Below, in pieces: positions 45,428 to 54,303 of a DNA stretch of 64,000 bases. Below the pieces are notes generated by a model that did no database searches, had not been told where the DNA came from, and saw only the letters and a list, made by a program, of their open reading frames with translations. The stretch lies in contig JAIOYF010000001.1 of assembly GCA_021741245.1 (NCBI GenBank), forward strand, positions 124,001-188,000. The letters run 5' to 3'. The translations under genes and the position numbers were made by a program. This DNA comes from Paracoccaceae bacterium (GTDB lineage: Bacteria > Pseudomonadota > Alphaproteobacteria > Rhodobacterales > Rhodobacteraceae). Every line of letters starts with the position of its first letter. Within the stretch, counting starts at the first letter, position 1.

Positions 45428-46318
45428 ATGTCGTTTTTTGAAATCGTTGACCCAAGGTTTGGCCAGTTCGTTCTGGGCAATGCCCCGGTCAAGCGGATCG
45501 CGACCGGCTTTGACTGGGTCGAGGGGCCGGTCTGGTTCGGCGATGCAGGCGCGCTGTTGTTTTCCGATATCCCCAACAACCGCATCCTGCGCTGGACAGT
45601 CGAAGGGATCAGCACCTACCGCAGCCCCTCAAACTATGCCAACGGCCATACACGCGACCGACAAGGGCGGCTGATCAGCTGCGAACACGGGCTGCGCCGC
45701 GTCACACGCACCGAATGGGATGGCAGCATCACCGTGATTGCGGATGGGTATGCGGGCAAGCGGCTGAATTCGCCCAATGATGTCATCGTTGGCGCGGATG
45801 GGGCGATCTGGTTCACCGACCCCCACTATGGCATCAAGACCGATTACGAAGGCTACCGGGCCGAACAAGAGGTGCCGTGCAACGTCTACCGCGTTGACCC
45901 CTCGGGCCAGATCGAGGCTGTGATCACCGACATGGCCTGCCCCAACGGGTTGGCGTTCAGCCCGGATGAAACAACGCTTTACGTGGCCGACACGGGGCGC
46001 ATGCATGAACCCGATCCCCAGCATATCATGGCGTTCGACATGTCCTCTGGCCGGCCAAGAAATGGCAGGATTTTCCACACCATCGCGCCGGGGTGCGCCG
46101 ATGGCATTCGCGTGGATAGTGTGGGCAATCTGTGGTCCTCGGCTGCGGATGGGGTGCATTGCATCTCGCCGCAGGGGGGGCTGATGGGCAAGATCCTTGT
46201 GCCCGAACTTGTTTCTAACCTGTGCTTTGGCGGACGTGCCAAGCATCAACTGTTTATCACGGCAACGACCAGCGTCTATTCCGTGATCTTGAACCGCAAA
46301 GGGGTGCAATGGCCATGA
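45428..46318 (+). CDS. SMP-30/gluconolactonase family lactonase
   Basis: 296 residues with the beta-propeller motifs FDWVEGPVWFGD, LNSPNDVIVGADGAIWFTDP and CPNGLAFSPDETTLYVADTG, which carry the metal ligands of SMP-30/gluconolactonases. It would hydrolyse a sugar lactone to the aldonate used by neighbouring enzymes. AAAAGGGG is the ribosome-binding site. It overlaps the 6-phosphogluconate dehydrogenase gene by ATGA. Confidence 0.9.
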   Translation: MSFFEIVDPRFGQFVLGNAPVKRIATGFDWVEGPVWFGDAGALLFSDIPNNRILRWTVEGISTYRSPSNYANGHTRDRQGRLISCEHGLRRVTRTEWDGSITVIADGYAGKRLNSPNDVIVGADGAIWFTDPHYGIKTDYEGYRAEQEVPCNVYRVDPSGQIEAVITDMACPNGLAFSPDETTLYVADTGRMHEPDPQHIMAFDMSSGRPRNGRIFHTIAPGCADGIRVDSVGNLWSSAADGVHCISPQGGLMGKILVPELVSNLCFGGRAKHQLFITATTSVYSVILNRKGVQWP

Positions 46319-47721
46319 GCCACGCAGAAATCGGCCTGATCGGCCTTGGCACAATGGGGGCGGCTTTGGCCCTGAACATTGCGGAAAAGGGCTTTCCGAT
46401 TGCGGTCTGGAATCGCACGACCTCTGTCACAGACTCTTTTTTTGACGCGGCAGGTGCACTGGCACCCAAGATCATTCCAACGCGCAGCCTGACCGAATTT
46501 GTGTCCGCACTCAAATCCCCCCGCGCCATCATCTTGATGGTTCCGGCGGGGCAGGCGGTGGATGATCAGATCGCGGCACTGCAACCCCTTCTGAACAGCG
46601 ATGACCTGATCATCGACGCGGGCAATGCGAATTTCCATGACACCAATCGCCGGTCGTCTGCCGCTCTTGGTCTGCGCTTTTTGGGGATGGGCGTATCTGG
46701 CGGAGAGGAGGGGGCCCGCCATGGCCCGTCGATCATGGGGGGCGGCGCGCGCGCGGATTGGGACCGCATCAGCCATATTCTGACAGCGATTGCCGCGAAG
46801 GCCGACGATGGCATGCCCTGCGCCACATGGATGGGCGAGGCGGGTGCGGGCCACTTTGTAAAGGCGGTTCACAACGGGATTGAATACGCCGACATGCAGA
46901 TGATCGCCGAGGTATACGGCGTGATGCGGGATGGGCTTGGCATGGATGCGCCCGCTGTTGCCACTACCTTTGCGACTTGGAACGCAGGGCCGCTGAAGTC
47001 TTATCTGATCGAAATCTCGGCTGGGGTTGCCGCCGCCATAGATCCGATCACGGGGGCGGCGATGCTGGACGTGATCCTTGATGCCGCAGGTCAAAAAGGC
47101 ACCGGGCGCTGGACCGCGATTGAGGCCCAGCACCTTGCGGCCCCGGTTCCGGTGATCGAGGCGGCCGTGATGGCGCGCAATGTCTCGGCGCGCTTGGGCG
47201 AACGGGCAAAGGGCGAGGATCGCTTTGGCCCGGCACCAATGCGTTTGTCGGGGGAGATCACGGTTGATGACCTTGAACAGGCGATGATCGCGGGAAAAAT
47301 CCTGTGCTATGCCCAAGGCTTTGCAATGATCTCTGCCGCCTCCGAGGCGTTCAAATGGGCGCTGCCCTTGCCCGAGATTGCAAAGGTCTGGCGCGCGGGC
47401 TGCATCATCCGGTCCTCCATGCTGGACGCAATGGCGCGTGCCTTGGGCGAAGATGCGGGCCGCAACCTGATCCTTGCGCCAGAGTTTTCGGATCGGTTGG
47501 AAGAAACCTTGCCCGCGCTGCGCCGTGTTGTGGCCGCAGGGGCGCTGAATGGCCTTGCCTGCCCTGCGCTTGGGGCGGGTCTGTCATGGTTTGATCTGAT
47601 GCGCACCCGGCGCGGAACGGCGAACATGATCCAAGGCCAGCGCGATTTTTTCGGGGCACATGGCTTTGATCGGCTGGACGGTGCGGATCACCACCACGGG
47701 CCATGGGGCAGTCACGCCTAG
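46315..47721 (+). CDS. gnd: 6-phosphogluconate dehydrogenase, decarboxylating
   Basis: 468 residues with the cofactor motif GLGTMGAALALNIA, the substrate motif GVSGGEEGARHGPSIMGGG, and KAVHNGIEYADMQMIAE with the catalytic lysine and glutamate. It converts 6-phosphogluconate to ribulose 5-phosphate. I chose the ATG at 46315, which overlaps the lactonase stop; an ATG two codons earlier is equally possible. No gluconate kinase is encoded in the window, so the phosphorylated substrate must come from elsewhere. It converges with a LacI gene with a four-base overlap. Confidence 0.93.
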   Translation: MSHAEIGLIGLGTMGAALALNIAEKGFPIAVWNRTTSVTDSFFDAAGALAPKIIPTRSLTEFVSALKSPRAIILMVPAGQAVDDQIAALQPLLNSDDLIIDAGNANFHDTNRRSSAALGLRFLGMGVSGGEEGARHGPSIMGGGARADWDRISHILTAIAAKADDGMPCATWMGEAGAGHFVKAVHNGIEYADMQMIAEVYGVMRDGLGMDAPAVATTFATWNAGPLKSYLIEISAGVAAAIDPITGAAMLDVILDAAGQKGTGRWTAIEAQHLAAPVPVIEAAVMARNVSARLGERAKGEDRFGPAPMRLSGEITVDDLEQAMIAGKILCYAQGFAMISAASEAFKWALPLPEIAKVWRAGCIIRSSMLDAMARALGEDAGRNLILAPEFSDRLEETLPALRRVVAAGALNGLACPALGAGLSWFDLMRTRRGTANMIQGQRDFFGAHGFDRLDGADHHHGPWGSHA

Positions 47722-48728
47722 CCTGTTTCCCCCGGCACCAGTCGGGTGGGCACCACCGTGACATCCTGCCCCGCCTCGCCCCGCAGGCGGGCCACAAGTG
47801 CCTCTGCCGCGACCTTGCCAATCGTTGTGGTCGGAACGATGGTTGTTGTCAGGCGGCGGGGCAAAACCGACGCAGCCTCCATCCCGCCCCAACCGACGAT
47901 GCCAAGATCTTCGGGCACGCGGATTCCGCGCGATTGGCAATAGGCCAATCCGCCAATCGCCATCTCGTCATTGTGGAAATAGACCACATCCAGATCGGGC
48001 CTGCGGGCCAAAAGCGTCTCCAGACCGTAGTAGCCGGGATAAAAGCCGGGGCTGTCGTGCAAAACCTCACGATCCACCAAGGGAGTACCGCTGCGCATCA
48101 GGGCATCGGCAAAGCCCTGCAACCGCGCCTGCCCCATCACGTCCGAGCGCGACAGGGCCCCAACATAACCGGCGCGGCGTCGCCCTTTGCGGATCAGGAA
48201 TTGCCCGATCTCACTGCCACAATCATAGTGGGAAAAGCCAACCGACATATCAATGGGGCTTGTCGTCAGGTCCCAAATCTCGACCACGGGCATTCCAGCC
48301 TGACGCAGCAAATCAACCGTGCCGGGTGTATGCGTGCGGCCCGACAAGATGACACCAGCCGGTCGCCAACTGACCACTTGGCGCACCCATGCCTCTTCCT
48401 CCTCCGGATCATGGTTGTTCGATCCGATCATCACCTGATAACCAAGCCTGCTGAGTGCGCGATCCACACCATCCAGCACATGGCCAAACAACCCCGACGT
48501 CAGACGCGGCACGCACATGCCTACAAGGGTCGAGGCCTGATCTGATGAAAAAGCGGCGGCGATGCGATTCGGAACATAGCCCATCTTGACGGCGGCTTGG
48601 GTGACGCGAAGGCGGGTGTCATCCGAAAACCCCGAAACCCCGCGCAGCACGCGGCTGACCGTCATCTTGGAAACACCCGTCACGCGGGCGATATCTTCCA
48701 GATTTGCCTTGCCTTTTCGTTCGGTCAT
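47718..48728 (-). CDS. LacI family regulator of the RbsA-type importer
   Basis: 336 residues with the start NLEDIARVTGVSKMTVSRVL. It is transcribed away from the importer genes, and two palindromes lie between them. The core of one is repeated in the idonate/gluconate promoter region 4.6 kb to the left, so this regulator probably controls both. GAGGAAA precedes its ATG. Confidence 0.92.
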   Translation of the reverse strand: MTERKGKANLEDIARVTGVSKMTVSRVLRGVSGFSDDTRLRVTQAAVKMGYVPNRIAAAFSSDQASTLVGMCVPRLTSGLFGHVLDGVDRALSRLGYQVMIGSNNHDPEEEEAWVRQVVSWRPAGVILSGRTHTPGTVDLLRQAGMPVVEIWDLTTSPIDMSVGFSHYDCGSEIGQFLIRKGRRRAGYVGALSRSDVMGQARLQGFADALMRSGTPLVDREVLHDSPGFYPGYYGLETLLARRPDLDVVYFHNDEMAIGGLAYCQSRGIRVPEDLGIVGWGGMEAASVLPRRLTTTIVPTTTIGKVAAEALVARLRGEAGQDVTVVPTRLVPGETG

Positions 48729-48784
48729 TTTCCTCGGTCTCGTCCACGCATCTCAGCCTGATATCCGTCTGTAACATGGAAATT

Positions 48785-48796
48785 GTTATCGATAAC
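48785..48796. promoter_or_regulatory. LacI-type operator GTTATCGATAAC before the importer
   Basis: A perfect 12-base palindrome, identical to the core at 44188-44199. A TTGACA at 48804-48809 on the rightward strand follows it closely, so binding could affect both divergent genes. Confidence 0.8.
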
Positions 48797-48842
48797 TTTT
48801 TTCTTGACAAGCGGGCAGTCGAAAGCCCACCCTTTCTTTACG

Positions 48843-48852
48843 TTACCGGTAA
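48843..48852. promoter_or_regulatory. Second palindrome before the importer
   Basis: TTACCGGTAA is a perfect ten-base palindrome inside GTTACCGGTAAAC, so it resembles the first operator with CCGG in place of TCGA. It lies 58 bases downstream of the first, centre to centre, and 41 bases before the start of the ATPase gene. Confidence 0.6.
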
Positions 48853-48892
48853 ACCAACAACAATAGGGCACCGGGAAGGGGAGGGGATCCGA

Positions 48893-50386
48893 ATGCAAGC
48901 GCCGTCTGACGGCCTTTTCTTTGACCGTGTCGTCAAATCCTTTGGCGGGACGCAGGCGCTTAAAGGTGTGTCATTGAAGGTGGCCCGAGGTGAGATTGTT
49001 GCCCTGCTGGGGGAAAATGGCGCTGGCAAATCGACCCTGATCAAGGTTCTGGGCGGAATACACCGTCCGGATGAGGGGGCGGTATCCATTGATGGCACCC
49101 CCTATGCGCATGAGGCGGGGCGGTCCGGTGGCCAGAAGGTCGCCTTCATCCATCAAGACCTTGGCCTGATCGAATGGATGAGCGTGGCCGAAAATATCGC
49201 GCTTGCCTTGGGCTATGTCCGCAAGGGGCGTCGCATCGATTGGGCCGCCACCGAGGCGATGGCCAATCGGGCGCTGTCCTTGGTGGATGCGGATTTTTCG
49301 TCCACCTGCCGCATCGCAAGCCTAAGCCGCACGCAAAAATCCTTGGTGGCCATCGCGCGCGCCCTTGCGGCGGATTGCGATTATCTGGTGCTGGATGAAC
49401 CCACCGCCAGCCTGCCTGCGGATGAGGTGGAGCGGCTTTTCAACGCCCTGCGCCCGCTCAAGGCCAAGGGGGTTGGCATGATCTACGTCAGCCATCGCCT
49501 AGATGAAATTTTTCGGATCGCGGACCGCGTCGCCGTTCTGCGCGACGGGCAGATGGTCGGCATGCGGCCGATCGAGCATACGACGCCCGAGGAGTTGGTT
49601 GGCCTGATCGTTGGCCGCAAAGCCCGCGAGATCAACCGCCCCCCGGCACAGGACGGCGATGCCATTTTGATCGTTGACGGGCTTGCCACACCCGTTGTGG
49701 GGCCCGTCTCGTTTCGGATCAAGCGCGGGGAAATGCTGGGGTTGGCTGGTCTGCGCGGGGCGGGGCATGAGGATATCGGCCGCGCGCTTTTTGGGGTCGT
49801 TGCGCATGCTGGGCGCGTGCAGCTTGAGGGGGCGTTGCCGGATCTGACCAACGCCCAAACGGCAATGGCTGCGGGCATCGGTCTTGTTGCGCGTGACCGG
49901 GTTGGGGAAAGCGTGGCACCGGGCCTGAGCATCCGCGAGAATGCCTTTCTGAACCCCTCTGCCATGGGGCGCAGGCTGCTTTCGTTCATGCGGCCATCGC
50001 AAGAGGAAAGCATGGTTGCCGCGATTGGCCGCCGCGTTGGTCTGTCACCCAATGACCCCACGCTTGCGATCGAGGCGCTTTCGGGTGGCAATCAGCAAAA
50101 GGTCGTTGTTGGCCGCTGGCTGGATTCAAACCGACGATTGCTGATCACCGAAGACCCCACTGCAGGCGTCGATGTGGGCGCCAAGGCCGAAATTTATCAC
50201 CTGCTCTATCAGGCATTGGCCTCGGGCATGGGCGTTTTGGTCGTGTCGACGGATTTCGAGGAAATCGCCAATATCTGCCATCGCGCCATTGTCTTTAGCC
50301 GTGGTCAGCCGGTGGCTGAACTGTCGGGTGTCGAACTTTCAACTGAATCCCTGATCCAGGCCGCCTCGGCCGGAGAAGCTGCCTGA
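48893..50386 (+). CDS. Sugar ABC transporter ATP-binding protein (RbsA/MglA type)
   Basis: 497 residues with two fused nucleotide-binding domains. The first has Walker A GENGAGKST and Walker B YLVLDEPTASL but a weak signature (SLSRTQKSLVAIA). The second has a degenerate Walker A (GLRGAGHEDIG), a full signature LSGGNQQKV and ITEDPTAGVD. This asymmetry is usual in sugar importers of the ribose type. The ATG at 48893 follows GGAAGGGGAGGGG; the frame is open further left but overlaps the operators. Permease and binding-protein genes follow. Confidence 0.92.
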   Translation: MQAPSDGLFFDRVVKSFGGTQALKGVSLKVARGEIVALLGENGAGKSTLIKVLGGIHRPDEGAVSIDGTPYAHEAGRSGGQKVAFIHQDLGLIEWMSVAENIALALGYVRKGRRIDWAATEAMANRALSLVDADFSSTCRIASLSRTQKSLVAIARALAADCDYLVLDEPTASLPADEVERLFNALRPLKAKGVGMIYVSHRLDEIFRIADRVAVLRDGQMVGMRPIEHTTPEELVGLIVGRKAREINRPPAQDGDAILIVDGLATPVVGPVSFRIKRGEMLGLAGLRGAGHEDIGRALFGVVAHAGRVQLEGALPDLTNAQTAMAAGIGLVARDRVGESVAPGLSIRENAFLNPSAMGRRLLSFMRPSQEESMVAAIGRRVGLSPNDPTLAIEALSGGNQQKVVVGRWLDSNRRLLITEDPTAGVDVGAKAEIYHLLYQALASGMGVLVVSTDFEEIANICHRAIVFSRGQPVAELSGVELSTESLIQAASAGEAA

Positions 50387-50393
50387 GGGGCCC

Positions 50394-51416
50394 ATGCCAT
50401 CAATTGAATCCAATGCGGTTGAGCCAACAAAAGATGAGTTGCGGGGCCTGACCGCAGTGCAAAAAATGCTGCGGCTTGCGCCAACCTATGGGCTGGTGAT
50501 CTTGATGTTCGGGCTGATCGTCCTGTTCTCGATTCTGTTGCCCAATACCTTTCCAACGATGCTGAACCTGCGTGCCATCTTGTCTGACAAGGCGATCATT
50601 GCCCTGCTGTCGCTGGCCGCAATGATCCCGATGGTGGCAGGGCGGATTGATCTGACGGTTGGATATGGAATCGTGCTTTGGCACATCCTCGCGATATCCT
50701 TGCAAACCATGTATGGCCTGCCGTGGCCTTTGGCGGTGGTGATCGTCTTGCTGCTGGGGGTGCTGACGGGTGTCTTGAACGGCATTTTGGTCGAGGTTGC
50801 CCGCATCGACAGTTTCATTGCGACGCTGGGCACAGGCACGATCCTTTACGCGCTGGCCTTGTGGCACACCGGCGGGCGGCAGATGGTCGGGCAATTGCCT
50901 GATGCCTTTTACGCGATCAACGGCACCTTTGTCTTTGGTCTGCCCATCACGGCGTTTTACGTCCTGGCCATCACGGTCACGCTTTGGGTCGTCTTGGAAT
51001 ACACGCCGATTGGCCGCTATCTGTATGCCATTGGCGCCAACCAGCGTGCGGCCGAATTGAACGGCATTCCCACGCGCAAATTCGTGGTCGGGGCCTTTGT
51101 CACCTCGGGCGTGATGACAGCCCTTGCCGGGGTGCTGCTCGCCTCCAAACTGCGGATCGGACAGGCCAGCGTGGGGTTGGAGTTTTTGTTGCCCGCGCTT
51201 GTGGGGGCCTTTCTCGGCTCCACCACGATCAAGCCCGGTCGGGTGAATGTCTGGGGCACGATTGTCGGGGTCATGATCCTTGCGGTCGGCATCTCGGGCA
51301 TCCAGCAATTTGGCGGCAGTTTCTGGGTAGAACCGATGTTCAACGGCGCGACCTTGCTGATCGCCATCGGCATCGCAGGGTATGCGCAACGAAAAAAGGG
51401 GGCCAAAAAGGCCTGA
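50394..51416 (+). CDS. Sugar ABC transporter permease (RbsC type)
   Basis: 340 residues with eight to ten hydrophobic segments and the family stretches GRIDLTVGYGI, ATLGTGTILYALALWHTGG and YAIGANQRAAELNGIPT. It starts seven bases after the ATPase gene and forms the channel of the importer. Confidence 0.92.
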   Translation: MPSIESNAVEPTKDELRGLTAVQKMLRLAPTYGLVILMFGLIVLFSILLPNTFPTMLNLRAILSDKAIIALLSLAAMIPMVAGRIDLTVGYGIVLWHILAISLQTMYGLPWPLAVVIVLLLGVLTGVLNGILVEVARIDSFIATLGTGTILYALALWHTGGRQMVGQLPDAFYAINGTFVFGLPITAFYVLAITVTLWVVLEYTPIGRYLYAIGANQRAAELNGIPTRKFVVGAFVTSGVMTALAGVLLASKLRIGQASVGLEFLLPALVGAFLGSTTIKPGRVNVWGTIVGVMILAVGISGIQQFGGSFWVEPMFNGATLLIAIGIAGYAQRKKGAKKA

Positions 51417-51458
51417 AAGATTTTGATCCTACGACAGCATAAACGGGAGGAACCAACC

Positions 51459-52562
51459 ATGCTGAGAAGAACTTTTACAATTTCGCTCTTTGCCCTTGCC
51501 GCCGCCTTGCCAACCGTCGGACCCGCGTTTGCGGATGCAATCTCGGACGCTATGGCCGACGTTCAGAAATACGCGGGTAAAAAGACGGTCTGGGACGGCC
51601 CCACAACCGGACCCGCCGCGGCCGAAGGCAAAAGCATTGTCGTCCTTGCCGCCGACATGAAGAATGGCGGGGTTCTGGGCGTAACCAATGGCGTCACTGA
51701 GGCCGTTGGCGTGATCGGGTGGAGCGTGAATGTCCTTGATGGCGCAGGCTCGGTTCAGGCGCGGGCGGCGGCCTTTGGTCAGGCACTTGCGCTGCAACCC
51801 GATGGGATCATCATCAACGGCTTTGACGCGGTTGAACAGCAAGCGGCGCTGGATCAGGCAAAGGCGGCGGGGATTCCGATGGTGTCATGGCACGCGGGCC
51901 CGGTGATCGGCCCCGATCCGGCGACGGGTCTGTTTGCCAATGTCTCGACTGACGCGATGGAGGTTTCGGCGGCGGCGGCGAAATGGGCCTTTGCCGATGC
52001 GGGTGGCAAGCCGGGTGTGGTGATTTTCACCGACTCCACCTATGCCATCGCCATCGCCAAGGCCGATAAGATCAAGGAAACGATCGAGGCCTTGGGCGGC
52101 ACCGTTCTGGAATATGTCGACACACCGATTGCCGATACCTCAAATCGGATGCCAACCCTGACCACGGCACTTTTGCAAAAATATGGCGCAAGCTGGACGC
52201 ATGCCTTGGCGATCAATGACATCTATTTCGATTTCATGGGCCCAAGCCTTGCGGCAGCCGGGATTGCCGGTGATGGCGCGCCAAAGGCCGTGGCTGCCGG
52301 CGACGGATCGGAAAGCGCCTATCAGCGCATCCGCTCGGGCCAGTATCAGGCGGTGACGGTGGCGGAACCGCTGAACCTGCAAGGCTGGCAATTGGTGGAT
52401 GAGTTGAACCGCGCCATCAACGGCGCGGAATGGTCGGGCTATACTTCGCCCTTGCACGTTGTCACCCAAGAGAATGTCAGCTTTGACGGGGGCGAAAAGA
52501 ACATCTTTGATCCCAGCAATGGCTATCGCGACGCCTATTCCAAGATCTGGGGCAAGATGTAA
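51459..52562 (+). CDS. Periplasmic sugar-binding protein (RbsB-like)
   Basis: 367 residues with a signal peptide (about residues 1-24, ending PAFA) and the type I periplasmic fold (VVLAADMKNGG, then ALQPDGIIINGFDAVEQQAALDQAKAAGIPMVSWHAGP). It is longer than RbsB itself. The strong GGGAGG site before ATG 51459 fits high expression. A terminator follows. Its ligand is unknown; operator sharing with the idonate genes suggests a sugar acid or its lactone. Confidence 0.9.
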   Translation: MLRRTFTISLFALAAALPTVGPAFADAISDAMADVQKYAGKKTVWDGPTTGPAAAEGKSIVVLAADMKNGGVLGVTNGVTEAVGVIGWSVNVLDGAGSVQARAAAFGQALALQPDGIIINGFDAVEQQAALDQAKAAGIPMVSWHAGPVIGPDPATGLFANVSTDAMEVSAAAAKWAFADAGGKPGVVIFTDSTYAIAIAKADKIKETIEALGGTVLEYVDTPIADTSNRMPTLTTALLQKYGASWTHALAINDIYFDFMGPSLAAAGIAGDGAPKAVAAGDGSESAYQRIRSGQYQAVTVAEPLNLQGWQLVDELNRAINGAEWSGYTSPLHVVTQENVSFDGGEKNIFDPSNGYRDAYSKIWGKM

Positions 52563-52587
52563 GCCCCCTCCTCCCAAAGGGCTTTTG

Positions 52588-52622
52588 GCCGGTGGCGGGG
52601 AAACCCGCCCCGGCCTTTTTCG
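52588..52622 (+). terminator. Rho-independent terminator of the RbsABC-type operon
   Basis: GGCCG...GGCGGG pairs with CCCGCC...CGGCC around a GAAA loop, with one small internal mismatch, and is followed by TTTTT. Confidence 0.88.
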
Positions 52623-52644
52623 TTTGAAGATGTGCCGCGACCCG

Positions 52645-53160
52645 TCAGGACATCGCTGATCTGCACCATGCCAAAACGGCGTCATGGTCGGCGGGCAGCG
52701 CGGATTCCATCCCGCCCGCAAAGTCGATAAAGCGCGGCAGGTTCAGGGCAGAAACGGCAGTCAATACGGGAATGTCCAATTCCAGCGCCCTGCCGATCAG
52801 GGGGCGAAAACCGCGCCCCTCGCATTCTTGCTTGCCGAATTTGTTGATGAACAGAAGCTTTGGAAAGGGCCGCTGCAGCGCCGCCTCCACATGCCCGACG
52901 GCCTCTTCCAAACCGGCAGCGTCCAGCCGGCATCCCTTGGAGCCCACACCCAGAAATTGGCTGATCCGCACGGTTTGTTCGGTGCCCAGAACCAAAAGAT
53001 CCATATGGCAGGGGCGCATGGGGTCTACCTCGGTGTTGAATTGCACAACACCCGCCAGCCCCACGCCTTCGCGGGCCAAGGTGGCCGCCACTCCGGCCAA
53101 AAGGCCATCGCTGTGCCCTCTTTCCGTTGCGGATACATAACCCAGTGCGGCGCCCGCCAT
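52645..53160 (-). CDS. DUF2478 protein, molybdenum-associated P-loop-like
   Basis: 171 residues with the DUF2478 pattern: GYVSATERGHSDGLLAGVAATL, GVVQFNTEVDPMRPCHMDL, LLFINKFGKQECEGRGF and DIPVLTAVSALNLPRFIDFAGG. DUF2478 genes go with molybdate transport and cofactor genes, and this one is back to back with mobA. I chose ATG 53160; the frame is open leftward into mobA sequence but that is not used. The exact role is not known. Confidence 0.85.
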   Translation of the reverse strand: MAGAALGYVSATERGHSDGLLAGVAATLAREGVGLAGVVQFNTEVDPMRPCHMDLLVLGTEQTVRISQFLGVGSKGCRLDAAGLEEAVGHVEAALQRPFPKLLFINKFGKQECEGRGFRPLIGRALELDIPVLTAVSALNLPRFIDFAGGMESALPADHDAVLAWCRSAMS

Positions 53161-53205
53161 TGTCTTGCCCTTGAATGACCCACCCAAGCCATACAAGATG
53201 CGCCC

Positions 53206-53871
53206 ATGCGTGGAAAGAACCCTTCCGACACGGCCAAACTGCTGCGCCCCGCAATCATCCTTGCGGGCGGGCAATCCTTGCGGATGGGCGGCGGGCAAAA
53301 GGCGCTGATGCCCTTGGGCGATATGCGGGTCATTGATCATGTGCTGGCAAGGTTGCGCCCGCAATGCAGCCCTATTGCCCTTTCCGCCAATGGTGATCCC
53401 GCCCCGTGGCAGGGGGTGGGGCTTGACCTGCGCCCCGACAGCCTGCCCGATTATCCGGGGCCTTTGGCCGGCATTTTGGAAGGGATGGAATGGGCGGCTG
53501 CCCTTGGGGCCAATCATGTGGTGAGCGTTGCAGCCGATACCCCGTTTTTCCCACGCGACCTTTATGATCGGTTGTTCGGCGGGGGCGATGGGTCGCAGAT
53601 CCGTCTGGCCGCTGCCCTTGGAGCCGAGGGGCGTGAAAAGATCCAGCCGACCTTTGGGCTTTGGTCGGTTCGCCTGCGGTCACAGCTTAGGCAGGCTTTA
53701 CTGAAGGGCGAGCGTAAGGTGGGCCTTTGGGCGATGGAAAACGGGGCTACCACGGTCAGCTTTGCATCCGCAACGCCGCCGCCCTTTTTCAACGTCAACC
53801 ATCCCGAAGATTTGGCGCAGGCTGAAGCATATCTGGACAAATCCCCAGTTCCGCAGCCGCCGATCCTTTAG
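53206..53871 (+). CDS. mobA: Molybdenum cofactor guanylyltransferase MobA
   Basis: 221 residues with the nucleotide-binding start ILAGGQSLRMGGGQKALMPLG and the acidic stretch AADTPFFP. MobA joins GMP to molybdopterin to make the bis-MGD form used by enzymes of the DMSO reductase family such as formate dehydrogenase. It diverges from the DUF2478 gene by 45 bases and converges with tusA with a four-base overlap. Confidence 0.93.
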   Translation: MRGKNPSDTAKLLRPAIILAGGQSLRMGGGQKALMPLGDMRVIDHVLARLRPQCSPIALSANGDPAPWQGVGLDLRPDSLPDYPGPLAGILEGMEWAAALGANHVVSVAADTPFFPRDLYDRLFGGGDGSQIRLAAALGAEGREKIQPTFGLWSVRLRSQLRQALLKGERKVGLWAMENGATTVSFASATPPPFFNVNHPEDLAQAEAYLDKSPVPQPPIL

Positions 53872-54119
53872 GCCGCTGTGATCGCCGCATCGGGTCCCCG
53901 ACGGACAAGGTAGGCAGTTGCCCCTTCAACTGCGGTGGCCGAGATCAGATCATGGCCTGCTTCAGCACAAAAATGCGGAACGTCGATCACCGCAACAGGA
54001 TCGGTTGCCAACAGGCAAACCGTCTGACCCGGTGCAAGCTGCAATAGGGCCTTGCGCAGCCGAAGGACAGGAAGCGGGCAGATCAGCCCGCGTGCATCAA
54101 TTTCGAGATCGGTTGTCAT
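53868..54119 (-). CDS. TusA/SirA-like sulfur carrier protein
   Basis: 83 residues with the start LEIDARGLICPLPVLRLRKAL; Cys14 in the CPLP motif is the sulfur-accepting residue. TusA-like proteins pass sulfur to tRNA thiolation, or to molybdenum cofactor and formate dehydrogenase maturation. The position next to mobA and DUF2478 favours the molybdenum role. Confidence 0.9.
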   Translation of the reverse strand: MTTDLEIDARGLICPLPVLRLRKALLQLAPGQTVCLLATDPVAVIDVPHFCAEAGHDLISATAVEGATAYLVRRGPDAAITAA

Positions 54120-54303
54120 CCCGATGTGCTATGCGCGGGCGGGATCGCTGTCCAGAGCGGGGAGTGACTTTGGGCCCAAAAAGCATTCCCAATGGCCTGA
54201 CGGATTGGCCCGAAATCATCGCTGGCTATGACCTATTTCCCTTTCGCAAGATTTGCGATCTACATTGGCGTGCACAATATGCGCCGGACCGGATAAAGGC
54301 TGA

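Noticed and set aside
48804-48852. Classical sigma-70 promoter using TTGACA at 48804
   Set aside because: No -10-like hexamer at 16-18 bases distance; the -35-like element is mentioned only as context for the operators.
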